64,000 bases of DNA, taken from assembly GCF_030409805.1 (NCBI RefSeq), contig NZ_JAUFQP010000007.1, forward strand, positions 124,001 to 188,000, in the 5' to 3' direction. Position numbers and translations under genes: made by a program. Within the stretch, counting starts at the first letter, position 1; each line of letters begins with the position of its first letter. Positions 8,978 through 17,940 of this stretch are shown here, piece after piece. A model generated the notes under the pieces. It made no database searches, had not been told where the DNA came from, and saw nothing but the letters and a program-made list of their open reading frames with translations. This stretch comes from Algibacter miyuki (lineage in GTDB: Bacteria > Bacteroidota > Bacteroidia > Flavobacteriales > Flavobacteriaceae).

Positions 8978-10222
8978 TTATTCTTCTCTTAATGCTTCTA
9001 TTGGTTTAATACTGGTTGCTTTGGTTGCAGGAATAAGGCCTATTAATGTGCCTAAAACTACTAATATTACTAAGGCTGCAAATACTACAGCAATAGATAC
9101 TGAGGCGTTTACAATGGCGGCATCGGCCCCTTGCCCAAAGAAATGATCGAGGATAATTAAAATTAAACCACCCGATATAATACCACACAGGCCGGCTACT
9201 AAAGTTAAAAACACGGCTTCGACTACAATTTGGCGTTTAATTTCAAAAGGCGTGGCACCCAAGGCACGACGCACTCCTATTTCTTTTGTGCGTTCTTTTA
9301 CGGTTATCAACAAAATATTGCCAATAGCAAACACACCGGCGATAAGTGTAGCAATGCCCACAAACCATGTTAGAAACTGCATGCCTGTTAAAAAACCGGT
9401 TAGTTTCCCAAACTCTTTCCCTAAGTTGGCGCTTCCGAAGGCTCGTTTATCTTCTGGGTGAATATGGTTTAAATTTTTAAGCAATAACTTGGCATCTTCC
9501 TCTATTTGAGTAATGTCATACGCTGGTTTTCCGGTAATCATCATCCAACCAATACGATCGCCCTGATTGTAAATTTGTTGGAAAGTGGTAAACGGAATAT
9601 GCATATCAGATTTTGGACCAATATTAATATCGCCTTCTTCAAACATACCAACAACCATAAAATTAATGCCGTTAATAATAACGTAAGTTCCTATAACTTC
9701 AGAGTCCTTTTCATAAAGTTGTTTGTAGGCTTCATCAGAAATGACGACAATTTTCTTCTTATCGTCAATATCATTTTGATTGATAAAACGCCCCTCTATT
9801 AATTTTTTCTTCTGAAGTTGATCTAACAACGGATAATCACCAGCCATTTGAAAACTGCCCGTTAAAAAGTTTTTGGTAACAATGGTTGTTCTTTGGTTTC
9901 TTGGAAGTACAAACTCGATACCTTCAACATTTTCTTCTATTTTTTTAGCATCGCTTAAGGATAATTTCACTTGGCGCCCTTCCTGAAAACCTTTAAAAGG
10001 CTTGCCTGTACTTTGGCCCCAAACAAATACACTGTTGGTTGCAAAATTACCGAACAAACGGTTGAAAGAATTCTCTAATCCACGTGCAGACCCCAACAGA
10101 CCAATAAGTAATAAAATACCCCACCAAACACCAACCATGGTTAAAATAGACCGGAGCTTATTTTTGCTCAAGCTATCGAAAACTTCTTGCCAGGTATCTC
10201 TTTCGAATAAAAATTTAAACAT
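8978..10222 (-). CDS. MacB-like ABC transporter permease (second)
   Basis: A 414-residue permease with an N-terminal helix (about 20-42), a large periplasmic MacB_PCD domain (about 45-250) and an FtsX-type C-terminus with three helices (about 285-400). The segment KERTKEIGVRRALGATPFEI is the coupling motif of MacB/FtsX permeases. It begins 2 bases after the first permease, so the two are probably translated together. The pair is paralogous and likely forms a heterodimer powered by the ATPase at 11447. The substrate is unknown; drugs, peptides or lipoproteins are all possible. Confidence 0.92.
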   Translation of the reverse strand: MFKFLFERDTWQEVFDSLSKNKLRSILTMVGVWWGILLLIGLLGSARGLENSFNRLFGNFATNSVFVWGQSTGKPFKGFQEGRQVKLSLSDAKKIEENVEGIEFVLPRNQRTTIVTKNFLTGSFQMAGDYPLLDQLQKKKLIEGRFINQNDIDDKKKIVVISDEAYKQLYEKDSEVIGTYVIINGINFMVVGMFEEGDINIGPKSDMHIPFTTFQQIYNQGDRIGWMMITGKPAYDITQIEEDAKLLLKNLNHIHPEDKRAFGSANLGKEFGKLTGFLTGMQFLTWFVGIATLIAGVFAIGNILLITVKERTKEIGVRRALGATPFEIKRQIVVEAVFLTLVAGLCGIISGGLILIILDHFFGQGADAAIVNASVSIAVVFAALVILVVLGTLIGLIPATKATSIKPIEALREE

Positions 10223-10224
10223 AG

Positions 10225-11454
10225 TTAATCGTTTCTTAAGGCTACAATAGGTTTAATTTGTGATGCTTTTTTTGCTGGTAAATAGCCTGCGATGGCACCA
10301 GCAATTATTAACGTAATTGTTGCTCCAAACACCAAACTATTACTAACACCTGGATCTTTAATAAAATACGTTTCTAGACTTGGTGCGGCGAGTTCTAGAA
10401 CACCAACACCTACCAATAACCCCACATAACCGGCAATAGCTGTTATAATAATAGATTCTATTAAAATAATGGAAACAATGGAACGTGGCGATGCGCCTAA
10501 GGCTTTTCGGATACCGATTTCCTTTGTACGTTCTTTCACAATAAAAATCATGATATTACTAATGCCAACAATACCTGCAATTAAAGTTCCGAAACCAATA
10601 ACGAGGATAATGATAGATAAACTCGCCGTCATTAAATCCACTTTTTTAGTGCCTTCAGCCATATTTCGCAGTCGGATAGCACGTTGATCGCTTCGAGCTA
10701 CGTCAAATTTTTGTTTTAAGCTTTTTTCTATAGACACCCCAAAAGCAAGTGCTTCATTAGAGTTCATTTCAGGATTAAAAGTTAAATGTATTAAATCTAC
10801 AAAATCATTATTACCGTACACAAACTGTGTGGTAGTAATAGGGATATAAATAATACTTTCTTCGGTATCGCCTTCATCATCCGTAAAAACACCAACCACT
10901 TTGTATTGAATACCACTTAGGTTAATATATTTCCCAATAGCAGTTTCTTTAAAAAACAATTCCTCTTCTACTTTTTGCCCAATAACAGCAACTTTAGCTT
11001 TATGATTTAAGTCGTTTTGATTAATGTAGCGTCCCTCTTTAACCACGTTATTTTCAATAAACATGAATTCAGGATATATGCCACGAAGTTGATAGTTATT
11101 TTTCTCTCCTTTAAAAGAAGCTGTAACATCTTTATTTACTTTAGAAGTAATAAACTGGACTTTATCGCCGTATTTATCTTTTATAAAGTCGCGATCTTCA
11201 TTTTTAAATTGAATTTTTCGTCCAACCTGAAGTCCTTTATACGCTTTAGTTGTTCGTCCTGAAAAGATTTGTATTGAGTTGTTCGCATCGGTACCAAAAG
11301 CTTCCTCAAAGGTGTTTTGCAAACCATTTGCTATACCGAATAGAACAGCAAACAGCAAAATAGCAAATGCCACCGTAAACCCAGAGAGTAAACTCCGTGT
11401 ACGATTCATGTTAATACTTTGGAAAATTTCGCGCCAGAGGTCTAAATCAAACAT
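10225..11454 (-). CDS. MacB-like ABC transporter permease (first)
   Basis: A 409-residue permease built like its neighbour: a helix near 20-42 (LLSGFTVAFAILLFAVLFG), a periplasmic domain, and an FtsX domain with KERTKEIGIRKALGASPRSI before the last helices. It ends in KPIVALRND, matching KPIEALREE of the second permease, which supports gene duplication. Its start overlaps the end of the ATPase gene by 8 bases, a strong sign of translational coupling. Confidence 0.92.
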   Translation of the reverse strand: MFDLDLWREIFQSINMNRTRSLLSGFTVAFAILLFAVLFGIANGLQNTFEEAFGTDANNSIQIFSGRTTKAYKGLQVGRKIQFKNEDRDFIKDKYGDKVQFITSKVNKDVTASFKGEKNNYQLRGIYPEFMFIENNVVKEGRYINQNDLNHKAKVAVIGQKVEEELFFKETAIGKYINLSGIQYKVVGVFTDDEGDTEESIIYIPITTTQFVYGNNDFVDLIHLTFNPEMNSNEALAFGVSIEKSLKQKFDVARSDQRAIRLRNMAEGTKKVDLMTASLSIIILVIGFGTLIAGIVGISNIMIFIVKERTKEIGIRKALGASPRSIVSIILIESIIITAIAGYVGLLVGVGVLELAAPSLETYFIKDPGVSNSLVFGATITLIIAGAIAGYLPAKKASQIKPIVALRND

Positions 11455-12148
11455 AAAGTGAAGCTCTTACCTGTTCTACTTTTTTATCTTCAATAATAAT
11501 CCCATCACGAAGCCTAACATTACGTTTACACATGGCTGCAATATCTTCTTCGTGAGTCACCATTAGAATTGTTTTGCCCTCATCATTAAGGTGTTGGATA
11601 AAATCCATAATTTCATGAGAGGTTTTAGTATCTAAAGCTCCTGTTGGCTCATCAGCCAATAATAATTTAGGGTCTGCTGCTAACGCTCTAGCAATAGCAA
11701 CACGCTGTTTTTGCCCTCCGGAAAGTTCTTTTGGTAAATGTTTTGCCCAATCGGCCAAACCCACTTTTTCTAAATGAAACATAGCCAACTCTAGACGTTC
11801 TTTTCGTTTAATACCTTGGTAATACAACGGAAGCGCTACGTTTTCGAGTGCCGTTTTGTAATTTATTAAATTGAAAGATTGAAAAATAAAACCTAAGAAT
11901 TTATTTCTGTAAATGGCGGCTTTCTTTTCAGTAAGATTTTTAATTGGTAAACCGTCTAGGATATATTCACCCGCATCAGCTTCATCCAGCATCCCAATGA
12001 TGTTTAGCAAAGTAGATTTACCTGAACCTGAAGACCCCATTATGGCAACCATTTCCCCTTCTTTTACAGAAAGATCGATGCCTTTTAAAACATGTAAACT
12101 TGAATCACCTATAGGATAGGATTTGTGTAATTGACGAATTTCTAACAT
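11447..12148 (-). CDS. ABC transporter ATP-binding protein (MacB/LolD type)
   Basis: A 233-residue ATPase. It has Walker A GSSGSGKST (about 38-46), a Q-loop (FQSFNLI), the signature LSGGQKQR, Walker B LLLADEPTGALD and the switch histidine in VTHEED. This is the stand-alone nucleotide-binding subunit of a MacB-like exporter, the first gene of a five-gene pump operon (ATPase, two permeases, adaptor, TolC). I see no regulator gene next to it. The 150 bases upstream are AT-rich and without a clear promoter match. Confidence 0.94.
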   Translation of the reverse strand: MLEIRQLHKSYPIGDSSLHVLKGIDLSVKEGEMVAIMGSSGSGKSTLLNIIGMLDEADAGEYILDGLPIKNLTEKKAAIYRNKFLGFIFQSFNLINYKTALENVALPLYYQGIKRKERLELAMFHLEKVGLADWAKHLPKELSGGQKQRVAIARALAADPKLLLADEPTGALDTKTSHEIMDFIQHLNDEGKTILMVTHEEDIAAMCKRNVRLRDGIIIEDKKVEQVRASLYV

Positions 12149-12297
12149 ACTTCCTGGTTGATTGATATCACTTTTCCATATGGTAAAATATGGTAGCTCT
12201 ATTAATAAGACTATAAACCCATAAGAATGTTACATAAATAATAAAAAAAGTTTAGTAACAGTAAAACAAATATTTTACAGACCTAAAAACAAGCTAT

Positions 12298-12516
12298 TTA
12301 CGCTTCTTTTTTATTATACTTTTTATAAATTGCAAATGCAATGCCAGCAACAAGAACATACGGAATAGCCATTAAGTAAACAATACCGTCGTTGATACCT
12401 TCGGCTGTGGTTTGACCTTCTTCACTTTCTAAAACGGCACGACACATAGCACATTGCGCGTTAGTTTGCAAAAACATGCAAATTGTAAATAAAAAGAATA
12501 GTATTTTATTTTTCAT
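12298..12516 (-). CDS. Small membrane protein with signal peptide and CxxC motif
   Basis: A 72-residue protein with a signal peptide (cleavage near TNAQ, residue 20). Immediately after the cut comes C-AMC-R (a CxxC pair), and one transmembrane helix (about 46-64) is followed by a Lys-rich end. The two cysteines would face the periplasm. It is the last gene of the oxidase assembly group, 37 bases after DUF420. A role in copper or disulfide handling during oxidase assembly is inferred only from position and the CxxC. I do not recognise a named family. Confidence 0.7.
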   Translation of the reverse strand: MKNKILFFLFTICMFLQTNAQCAMCRAVLESEEGQTTAEGINDGIVYLMAIPYVLVAGIAFAIYKKYNKKEA

Positions 12517-12553
12517 CTTTTAATACTTTAAAAATGATGATAACTCTAGGTTA

Positions 12554-13084
12554 TTAATAGTAAGGCGAAATCATAATAAAAACAACAACACCAGAAACGG
12601 CAACATAAAGCCAAAGCGGAAATGTGATTTTTGCTATTTTTCGATGTTTTTCAATGTTATTGGTAATACCACGAACATAAGTTATTAAAACGAAAGGAAT
12701 AACCACAATAGACATTATAATATGCGTAATTAAAATAATATAATACACATATTTTATAACGCCCTCGCCCATAAATTTAGTGGAATCACTCGTCATGTGG
12801 TAGGCTACATACATTACTAGAAACAATACAGATAAGCTAATGGCAAACTTCATTAAGTATTCATGACGCTTAACGTTTTTCTTTTTAATTGCTATAAAAG
12901 CTAAGACCAAAACAAAGGCTGTTAAAGCATTTACCGATGCATAAATTGGTGGTAAAAACACAGGCAATTCTGCATCAATTTTCACACCAAATAGAATAGC
13001 AACTACCACAGGAATAATAACAGAAAGCGCAATAATCAGTTTATTGTACTTCGTATCGTCTAAAACTTTCTTTTCTTTATTCAT
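12554..13084 (-). CDS. DUF420 family membrane protein (oxidase assembly)
   Basis: A 176-residue protein with five predicted helices (about 17-36, 46-66, 78-97, 112-132, 152-172). It has conserved His residues in VAYHMTSD, ITHIIMS and the KHRKIAK loop, as in DUF420. DUF420 relatives, including CtaM in Firmicutes, are tied to maturation of heme-copper oxidases. Its start overlaps the end of the SCO gene by 8 bases (ATGAATAA), so the two are translationally coupled. Confidence 0.85.
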   Translation of the reverse strand: MNKEKKVLDDTKYNKLIIALSVIIPVVVAILFGVKIDAELPVFLPPIYASVNALTAFVLVLAFIAIKKKNVKRHEYLMKFAISLSVLFLVMYVAYHMTSDSTKFMGEGVIKYVYYIILITHIIMSIVVIPFVLITYVRGITNNIEKHRKIAKITFPLWLYVAVSGVVVFIMISPYY

Positions 13085-13817
13085 TAAGTAATTTTTTAAT
13101 ATCTGCTTTTAGTGCTGAAATTTCTTCCTTTATACCATCGTCATCCACTTTCTCAGCTTCTGAAACAACGCCTCTATAATAGATTATAGGGTTTCCAAAA
13201 TCATCCACTCTAGAACGGATAAAACCATTTTTATCGACTAAAGCAAAATTTCCTGAATGTTCAAAACCTCCAGCAACACTTTCTTCTTCCGCTGCATATA
13301 AATTAAAACCTTGATTGGCGAGGGTATAAATGGCATCTTTATCACCCGTCATTAAATTCCAATTAGGGTTAGTAACACCGTATTTTTCAGCATAAGCTTT
13401 AAGTACTTCTGGTGTATCGTGCGATGGGTTTATGGTGAATGATGCCACACCAAAATCGTTAAACCCTTTAAAAGTATTTTGAATTTGAACCAAGTTCTGG
13501 CTCATTCTCGGGCAAATGGTTGGGCAAGTTGTGAAAAAGAACTCGATAACATACACTTTACCTTCGTAATCTTTGTTGGTAATTGTTTTACCATCCTGAT
13601 TTGTAAATGCAAAAGCAGGCACTTTTTTAGCTTCACCGTTAATCTCAATAAACGCTAAATCTGATAGTCCTGTTTCTGGTTGTTTTTGGTCGCTGCGACC
13701 ACTTTGTCTAGACACATCGCCATTAGTAACCCTATCCACAATTCTAGGAATAAATATAATTCCGAAAACTAATATAGTTAAAGCAATACCAATGTATGAG
13801 TAGTTGTTTTTTTTCAT
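13077..13817 (-). CDS. SCO1/SenC family copper chaperone for cytochrome c oxidase
   Basis: A 246-residue membrane-anchored thioredoxin-fold protein. A single N-terminal helix spans about 8-24. The copper site is complete: C98-PTI-C102 in FTTCPTICPRM and His187 in FEHSGN. SCO proteins deliver copper to the CuA centre of oxidase subunit II. It lies 8 bases after the cysteine-free Sco-like gene and overlaps DUF420, within the oxidase block. Subunits I and II themselves are not in the window. Confidence 0.93.
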   Translation of the reverse strand: MKKNNYSYIGIALTILVFGIIFIPRIVDRVTNGDVSRQSGRSDQKQPETGLSDLAFIEINGEAKKVPAFAFTNQDGKTITNKDYEGKVYVIEFFFTTCPTICPRMSQNLVQIQNTFKGFNDFGVASFTINPSHDTPEVLKAYAEKYGVTNPNWNLMTGDKDAIYTLANQGFNLYAAEEESVAGGFEHSGNFALVDKNGFIRSRVDDFGNPIIYYRGVVSEAEKVDDDGIKEEISALKADIKKLLNE

Positions 13818-13825
13818 TTTAAATA

Positions 13826-14542
13826 TTATTTAGTGGTTCCCGATAAATCGCTTGCACGACGGGTATCAGAGTTAAATTCACCTTTACGTTTCTGTCTGTA
13901 TTCAGTAAAAACAATACGTAAATCGTCGCTCATTTTATTTTTAACTTCGGCTACTTCAATACAATTGTATCCGTTTAAGCCATAAACCGGAGCCTTTTTT
14001 TCAAGTTCATTATCCGTTCTATCATCAATACGTCCACGTTGGTTTAAATCTTTATCCACAATAAAAACATCCTCTACTGATAAATCTTCGTTTAAATCCG
14101 TTTTTGTTTTTAAACTAAAATAAACTCGTTTAATATCGGCAGGTTCACCATAAACAAAATGCCAAAATCGGATATCTTCGTACTGCGTTATTTCCGCCTT
14201 TAACTTTTTGACTTCAGCTTCTGTGCCCTTAGGCATCAAAATAACCATTTGAAATTTTTTAAAGCCTTTAAACTTATCGTAAATTAACTCCTTTAGGTTC
14301 GATGCTTGAATAGCGTTTTGCATTGGATGAGTACCTAAAAACCCTAAAACGGTAATATGATCTTTAAGCACAATAGGCTCCTCCGTGTCTGAAGAAAATG
14401 CTTCTAAATCTAAAACCGATTCGTTAATAATATCTAAAGGTTGGTAGTTGTGTGTTGCTGGATATAGAAACAACAAAAACGTCACAGGTAGGAAGAATAA
14501 AACTCCTAATACAACGTAGCGACCCACTTTTTTATAATCCAT
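13826..14542 (-). CDS. Membrane-anchored Sco-like protein without copper-binding cysteines
   Basis: A 238-residue protein with one N-terminal helix (about 9-27) and a periplasmic domain that looks thioredoxin-like (HITVLGFLGTHP, then KFQMVILMPKG, VFIVDKDLNQRGRIDDR). The spacing and the last motif resemble SCO1/SenC, but the CxxxC is replaced by GTHPMQ and the only Cys is near 193. It therefore cannot bind copper in the standard way. It precedes the true SCO gene by 8 bases. The fold assignment is inferred; a structural partner in oxidase assembly is the likeliest role. Confidence 0.65.
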   Translation of the reverse strand: MDYKKVGRYVVLGVLFFLPVTFLLFLYPATHNYQPLDIINESVLDLEAFSSDTEEPIVLKDHITVLGFLGTHPMQNAIQASNLKELIYDKFKGFKKFQMVILMPKGTEAEVKKLKAEITQYEDIRFWHFVYGEPADIKRVYFSLKTKTDLNEDLSVEDVFIVDKDLNQRGRIDDRTDNELEKKAPVYGLNGYNCIEVAEVKNKMSDDLRIVFTEYRQKRKGEFNSDTRRASDLSGTTK

Positions 14543-14588
14543 AAAAACTTTTTTTTTGCTCTAAAAGTAGCATGGTGCAAAAATAAAA

Positions 14589-14612
14589 AAAGACGGTTTA
14601 AAAACCGTCTTT
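14589..14612 (-). terminator. Terminator after the oxidase structural genes
   Basis: AAAGACGGTTT pairs perfectly with AAACCGTCTTT across a 2-base loop, and the minus strand continues in T-rich sequence. It separates subunit IV from the assembly genes, suggesting partial read-through or a second promoter. Confidence 0.85.
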
Positions 14613-14640
14613 ATATTCCTATTTAACTAATAATTATTAG

Positions 14641-15021
14641 TTAAAAATCTCTTTTGATATAACCGTTATCATACACATCGAAAACGTAACCACCTTCTTG
14701 CAATAAAATGAATACTAAGTATAAAACTAAAAATATAGCCGTCCAAACAACCATACGTCTTAATCCTGGTGCTTCATCACGCATGTGCATAAAATCCCAT
14801 GTAATATAGTAGGCTTTTACAATAGTTAAGATAATGAAAATCCAGTTTAGAAGTTTCATCCCTAAAACATATCCCATTAAACTTTCAGGCTTAATAATAC
14901 CTAATACAACCTCTATAACAGTTACAAAACTAAGAAACGCTAATACGCCCCAGATTTTTTGAGTATTAGATTTAAACTTTACTAAACCTCTAAATATTTC
15001 TAATTTATGTTCGTGTGCCAT
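14641..15021 (-). CDS. Cytochrome c oxidase subunit IV
   Basis: A 126-residue membrane protein with three helices (about 22-42, 52-70, 88-108), fitting the caa3/bacterial COX4 family. The segment IVKAYYITWDFMHMRDE is typical. It is a small accessory subunit of the terminal oxidase. It lies 59 bases after subunit III and ends before a strong hairpin. Confidence 0.88.
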   Translation of the reverse strand: MAHEHKLEIFRGLVKFKSNTQKIWGVLAFLSFVTVIEVVLGIIKPESLMGYVLGMKLLNWIFIILTIVKAYYITWDFMHMRDEAPGLRRMVVWTAIFLVLYLVFILLQEGGYVFDVYDNGYIKRDF

Positions 15022-15080
15022 TTTTAATGCTTTTTTATATTTCCCTTAAAGATGAGAAATGAAACTTTTTTTTAAATCAA

Positions 15081-16052
15081 TTAAACTAAGTAGAAGAAGG
15101 TAAATACAAATACCCAAACTAAATCTACAAAGTGCCAGTATAAACCAACTTTCTCAACCATTTCGTAACTTCCGCGTCTTTCGTAAGTTCCTAATACCAC
15201 ATTAAAGAAAATAATGATATTAATGATAATTCCAGACAATACGTGAAAACCGTGAAATCCAGTAATAAAGAAAAAGAAATCAGCAAACAATGGCGAACCA
15301 TATTCATTAACTTGTAAGTTAGCACCTTCTACGTATAATGTGCCGTTATCTTTTAATGCTTTTAAAGATTCAGCTCTAGACAATACTGTTTTTTCACCGT
15401 CCTCATTTAAAACTTGAGTTCTAATTAAAACATTCTCATGAGCCTCTAAACCATTGACAACTTCTTCAACAGTATAAGCTGGTAATGATGATTCATTAAC
15501 AAACCATAAACCATTCTTCTTTTCGTGTATCGTTCTATCCTTATGATCGGCAAGCGCCACAAAATCTTTTACTGCAACACGGTGCCCTTCAGTATCCACA
15601 AACTGTAAAATATTACCACCTTTAGTTTGTATAGCACCATATTCACCTTTAATAAACGTATTCCATTCCCAAGCTTGTGAGCCTACGAAAATAATACCAC
15701 CAATAATGGTTAAAAACATGTAAATAGTAACCTTACTTTTATTTAAGTGATGTCCTGCATCAACCGCTAACACCATCGTTACCGACGACATAATAAGTAC
15801 AAACGTCATAAACGCCACATAATACATCGGTGCATTTACACCATGTAAAAATGGAAAGTGAGTAAACACCTCATCCGCAATTGGCCAGGCATCCATAAAT
15901 TTAAATCTAGAAAATCCGTAAGCTGCTAAAAAGCCCGAAAATGTTAAAGCATCCGATACGATGAAAAACCACATCATCATTTTACCGTAACTTGCTTTCA
16001 ACGGTTCATTCCCGCCATTCCAAGTTTTGCCTTCTGCTACTGCTGTACTCAT
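15081..16052 (-). CDS. Cytochrome c oxidase subunit III (long form)
   Basis: A 323-residue subunit III. Helices lie at about 25-46, 75-97, 107-125, 257-285 and 302-321. Conserved pieces are GFHGFHVLSG and YWHFVDLVWVF. Between the third helix and the GFHGFH helix there is an extra soluble stretch of about 118 residues (134-252), absent from the short paralog at 16349. It holds no cysteine pair or obvious cofactor site. Subunit III stabilises the catalytic core rather than carrying a redox centre. It is separated from the rest of the operon by a repeat element. Confidence 0.9.
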   Translation of the reverse strand: MSTAVAEGKTWNGGNEPLKASYGKMMMWFFIVSDALTFSGFLAAYGFSRFKFMDAWPIADEVFTHFPFLHGVNAPMYYVAFMTFVLIMSSVTMVLAVDAGHHLNKSKVTIYMFLTIIGGIIFVGSQAWEWNTFIKGEYGAIQTKGGNILQFVDTEGHRVAVKDFVALADHKDRTIHEKKNGLWFVNESSLPAYTVEEVVNGLEAHENVLIRTQVLNEDGEKTVLSRAESLKALKDNGTLYVEGANLQVNEYGSPLFADFFFFITGFHGFHVLSGIIINIIIFFNVVLGTYERRGSYEMVEKVGLYWHFVDLVWVFVFTFFYLV

Positions 16053-16165
16053 ATATAATGGTTGTTATTTATAAAAAGTTGGACAAAAATAATCATTTTA
16101 TTTATCTAATAAAATATCCAACCCTAATTTTTAAAATTATCCTTAATTAAACGTTAAAAAATCTT

Positions 16166-16264
16166 TGGGCGTCCCCCAAGGGTCGGGCTTTCACTACTCA
16201 ATCTTTTTATTTTTAAATAAAACAAAAAGGATTTCAAACATGCCGTTCAATCCCTAACGCGGGC
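16166..16264 (+). repeat. Interspersed intergenic repeat, copy 2
   Basis: The element begins GGGCGTCCCCCAAGGGTCGG and ends TTCAATCCCTAACGCGGGC. Its middle folds into an imperfect hairpin (ATCTTTTT with AAAAAGGAT). It is clearly GC-richer at both ends than its surroundings. It occupies about a third of the 296 bases between the two subunit III genes. The ends match copy 3 almost base for base. Confidence 0.75.
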
Positions 16265-16348
16265 CTACTTGTAATGTTTAATTTTCAACAAAAAACAAAG
16301 TCAACCTCAACAAAAACAGTGAGTCACAAGTCTTCCGTTAAAAAAAAA

Positions 16349-16930
16349 CTACCCTACAAAATATAAAAACAAAAATAAATATACCCAAAGGATATCTATA
16401 AAATGCCAAAAGGTTGCAGCCAGTTCAAAACCTAACATATCGGTTGCCGTATACTTTTGTTTAAAATGATTATAAATTACAACCAACAAACAAATCAGTC
16501 CTACCACAACGTGTAAAATGTGCACCAAAGCAATTAAATAAATGTAAGACATGGTAATATTACTCGTTGGTCCTGTGAAATTATAACCTAAGTCTATAAT
16601 TTCTCTAAAGCCCACAAACTGATTGTAAATAAAAACCACACCCAAAACTAAGGTCGCTAATAAATACATAGACGTTGCTTTGTGCTGCCCTTTTTCCAAA
16701 GCTTTTTTACCCAATAAAAAGGTAATACTACTAACCACGATAACCACCGTACTAATAATAAAAGCATTTGGCAATTTAAAATCGCTTAACCAATCGGGGC
16801 GTGAACTACTTACAATAAAAGCACTTGTCCAGCCCATAAAAGACATAATAAGCGAAATAATGCCAAACCAAAGCATCATTTTTTTTGCTCTGCTATTTTT
16901 TTCTTGTTTTGTTCCTTGAGTTAAATCCAT
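16349..16930 (-). CDS. Cytochrome c oxidase subunit III (short form)
   Basis: A 193-residue subunit III with five helices (about 18-38, 55-73, 85-103, 126-150, 168-192). It has the family motifs HILHVVVGL and FWHFIDILWVYLF. It starts 2 bases after cyoE ends, so the two are cotranscribed. Two adjacent subunit III genes of different length are usual in this group; which pairs with which core subunit cannot be told from the window. Confidence 0.9.
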   Translation of the reverse strand: MDLTQGTKQEKNSRAKKMMLWFGIISLIMSFMGWTSAFIVSSSRPDWLSDFKLPNAFIISTVVIVVSSITFLLGKKALEKGQHKATSMYLLATLVLGVVFIYNQFVGFREIIDLGYNFTGPTSNITMSYIYLIALVHILHVVVGLICLLVVIYNHFKQKYTATDMLGFELAATFWHFIDILWVYLFLFLYFVG

Positions 16931-16932
16931 TA

Positions 16933-17826
16933 CTAACTTATAAATTTATCGACAACATAAACAATTTGCACCAACGTAATATAAGCTACACTAGCTAACA
17001 TAAGTTGTTTCGCCGATTGTTCGGTCATTTTTTTAAATAATTGAATTGCGTAATACAACATCCCTAGCCCAAGTATAAAAACGATAACCGCTCCCACAAT
17101 TGAAAGTTGTAACCTTCCAGTAAAACCAAATACTGGAACAATAGAAATTAAGATGGTCCAAATGCAATACATAATTGTCTGTACTGCTGTACCTCTATCT
17201 TGTTTTCCGGTAGGTAACATAAAGAATCCACCACGTTTATAATCGTCATATAAAAACCAGCCAATAGCCCAAAAGTGAGGGAATTGCCAAAAAAACTGCA
17301 AAGCAAATAACGTTCCTGGTTCAATACCAAAATCGTTTGTAGCCGCTACCCATCCTAACATAAAAGGTATAGCACCCGGAATAGCTCCAACAAAAACAGA
17401 AATTGGTGTTTTTGTTTTTAAAGGGGTGTAAACACAAGTGTATAAAAAGATAGAAATAGCACCAAACATAGCAGTTTGCTTGTTTATACTGTATAAAATC
17501 GCGATACCTAAAACCGTGAAAATAGTTGCAATAGCAAATGCCGTGTTAACCGACATACGGCCTGCTGGAATAGGCCTATTTCTAGTACGATGCATGAGAG
17601 CATCTAAATCCCGTTCTATAATTTGATTAAACGCATTCGAGGCGCCTACCATAAAATAACCACCAAAAGCGAGTAAGGTTAAGGTTTTAAAATCGACTGT
17701 TTCCACGCCAAGTAAGTAACCGGCAAGTGAAGAAAACACAACGCTTAGCGCTAATCGCATTTTTGTGATTTCCTTAAAATCTGAAATTAAAGACGGATTT
17801 TCTATAGTTGTTTTCGATCTGCTCAA
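16933..17826 (-). CDS. cyoE: Protoheme IX farnesyltransferase (heme O synthase)
   Basis: A 297-residue UbiA-family membrane enzyme that adds a farnesyl group to heme B, giving heme O for the oxidase. The Asp-rich motif N-QIIERDLDALMHRTRNRP and the later YDDYKRGG loop are diagnostic. About nine helices are visible. The start is TTG at 17826: no ATG exists in frame before residue 22, and the family-typical N-terminus SDFKEITKMRLALS needs the upstream codons. A promoter lies 36 bases upstream. It leads the oxidase operon. Confidence 0.92.
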   Translation of the reverse strand: MSRSKTTIENPSLISDFKEITKMRLALSVVFSSLAGYLLGVETVDFKTLTLLAFGGYFMVGASNAFNQIIERDLDALMHRTRNRPIPAGRMSVNTAFAIATIFTVLGIAILYSINKQTAMFGAISIFLYTCVYTPLKTKTPISVFVGAIPGAIPFMLGWVAATNDFGIEPGTLFALQFFWQFPHFWAIGWFLYDDYKRGGFFMLPTGKQDRGTAVQTIMYCIWTILISIVPVFGFTGRLQLSIVGAVIVFILGLGMLYYAIQLFKKMTEQSAKQLMLASVAYITLVQIVYVVDKFIS

Positions 17827-17861
17827 ACCTATGTGTAATTGTGCATTTTATATTGCGAATG

Positions 17862-17892
17862 CAAAGATACTCTATAATAACAATTTGAGCAA
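17862..17892 (-). promoter_or_regulatory. Promoter of the oxidase operon (cyoE)
   Basis: On the minus strand TTG (17892-17890), then 20 bases, then TATCTTTG (17869-17862). This matches the Bacteroidota sigma-factor consensus TTG-N19/20-TAnnTTTG. It lies about 36 bases upstream of the TTG start codon of cyoE and inside the gap divergent to the beta-lactamase-fold gene. Confidence 0.75.
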
Positions 17893-17940
17893 TATTGACA
17901 GGAAATTTAATACCTTTAACATAAAGTAAAACCATACACC

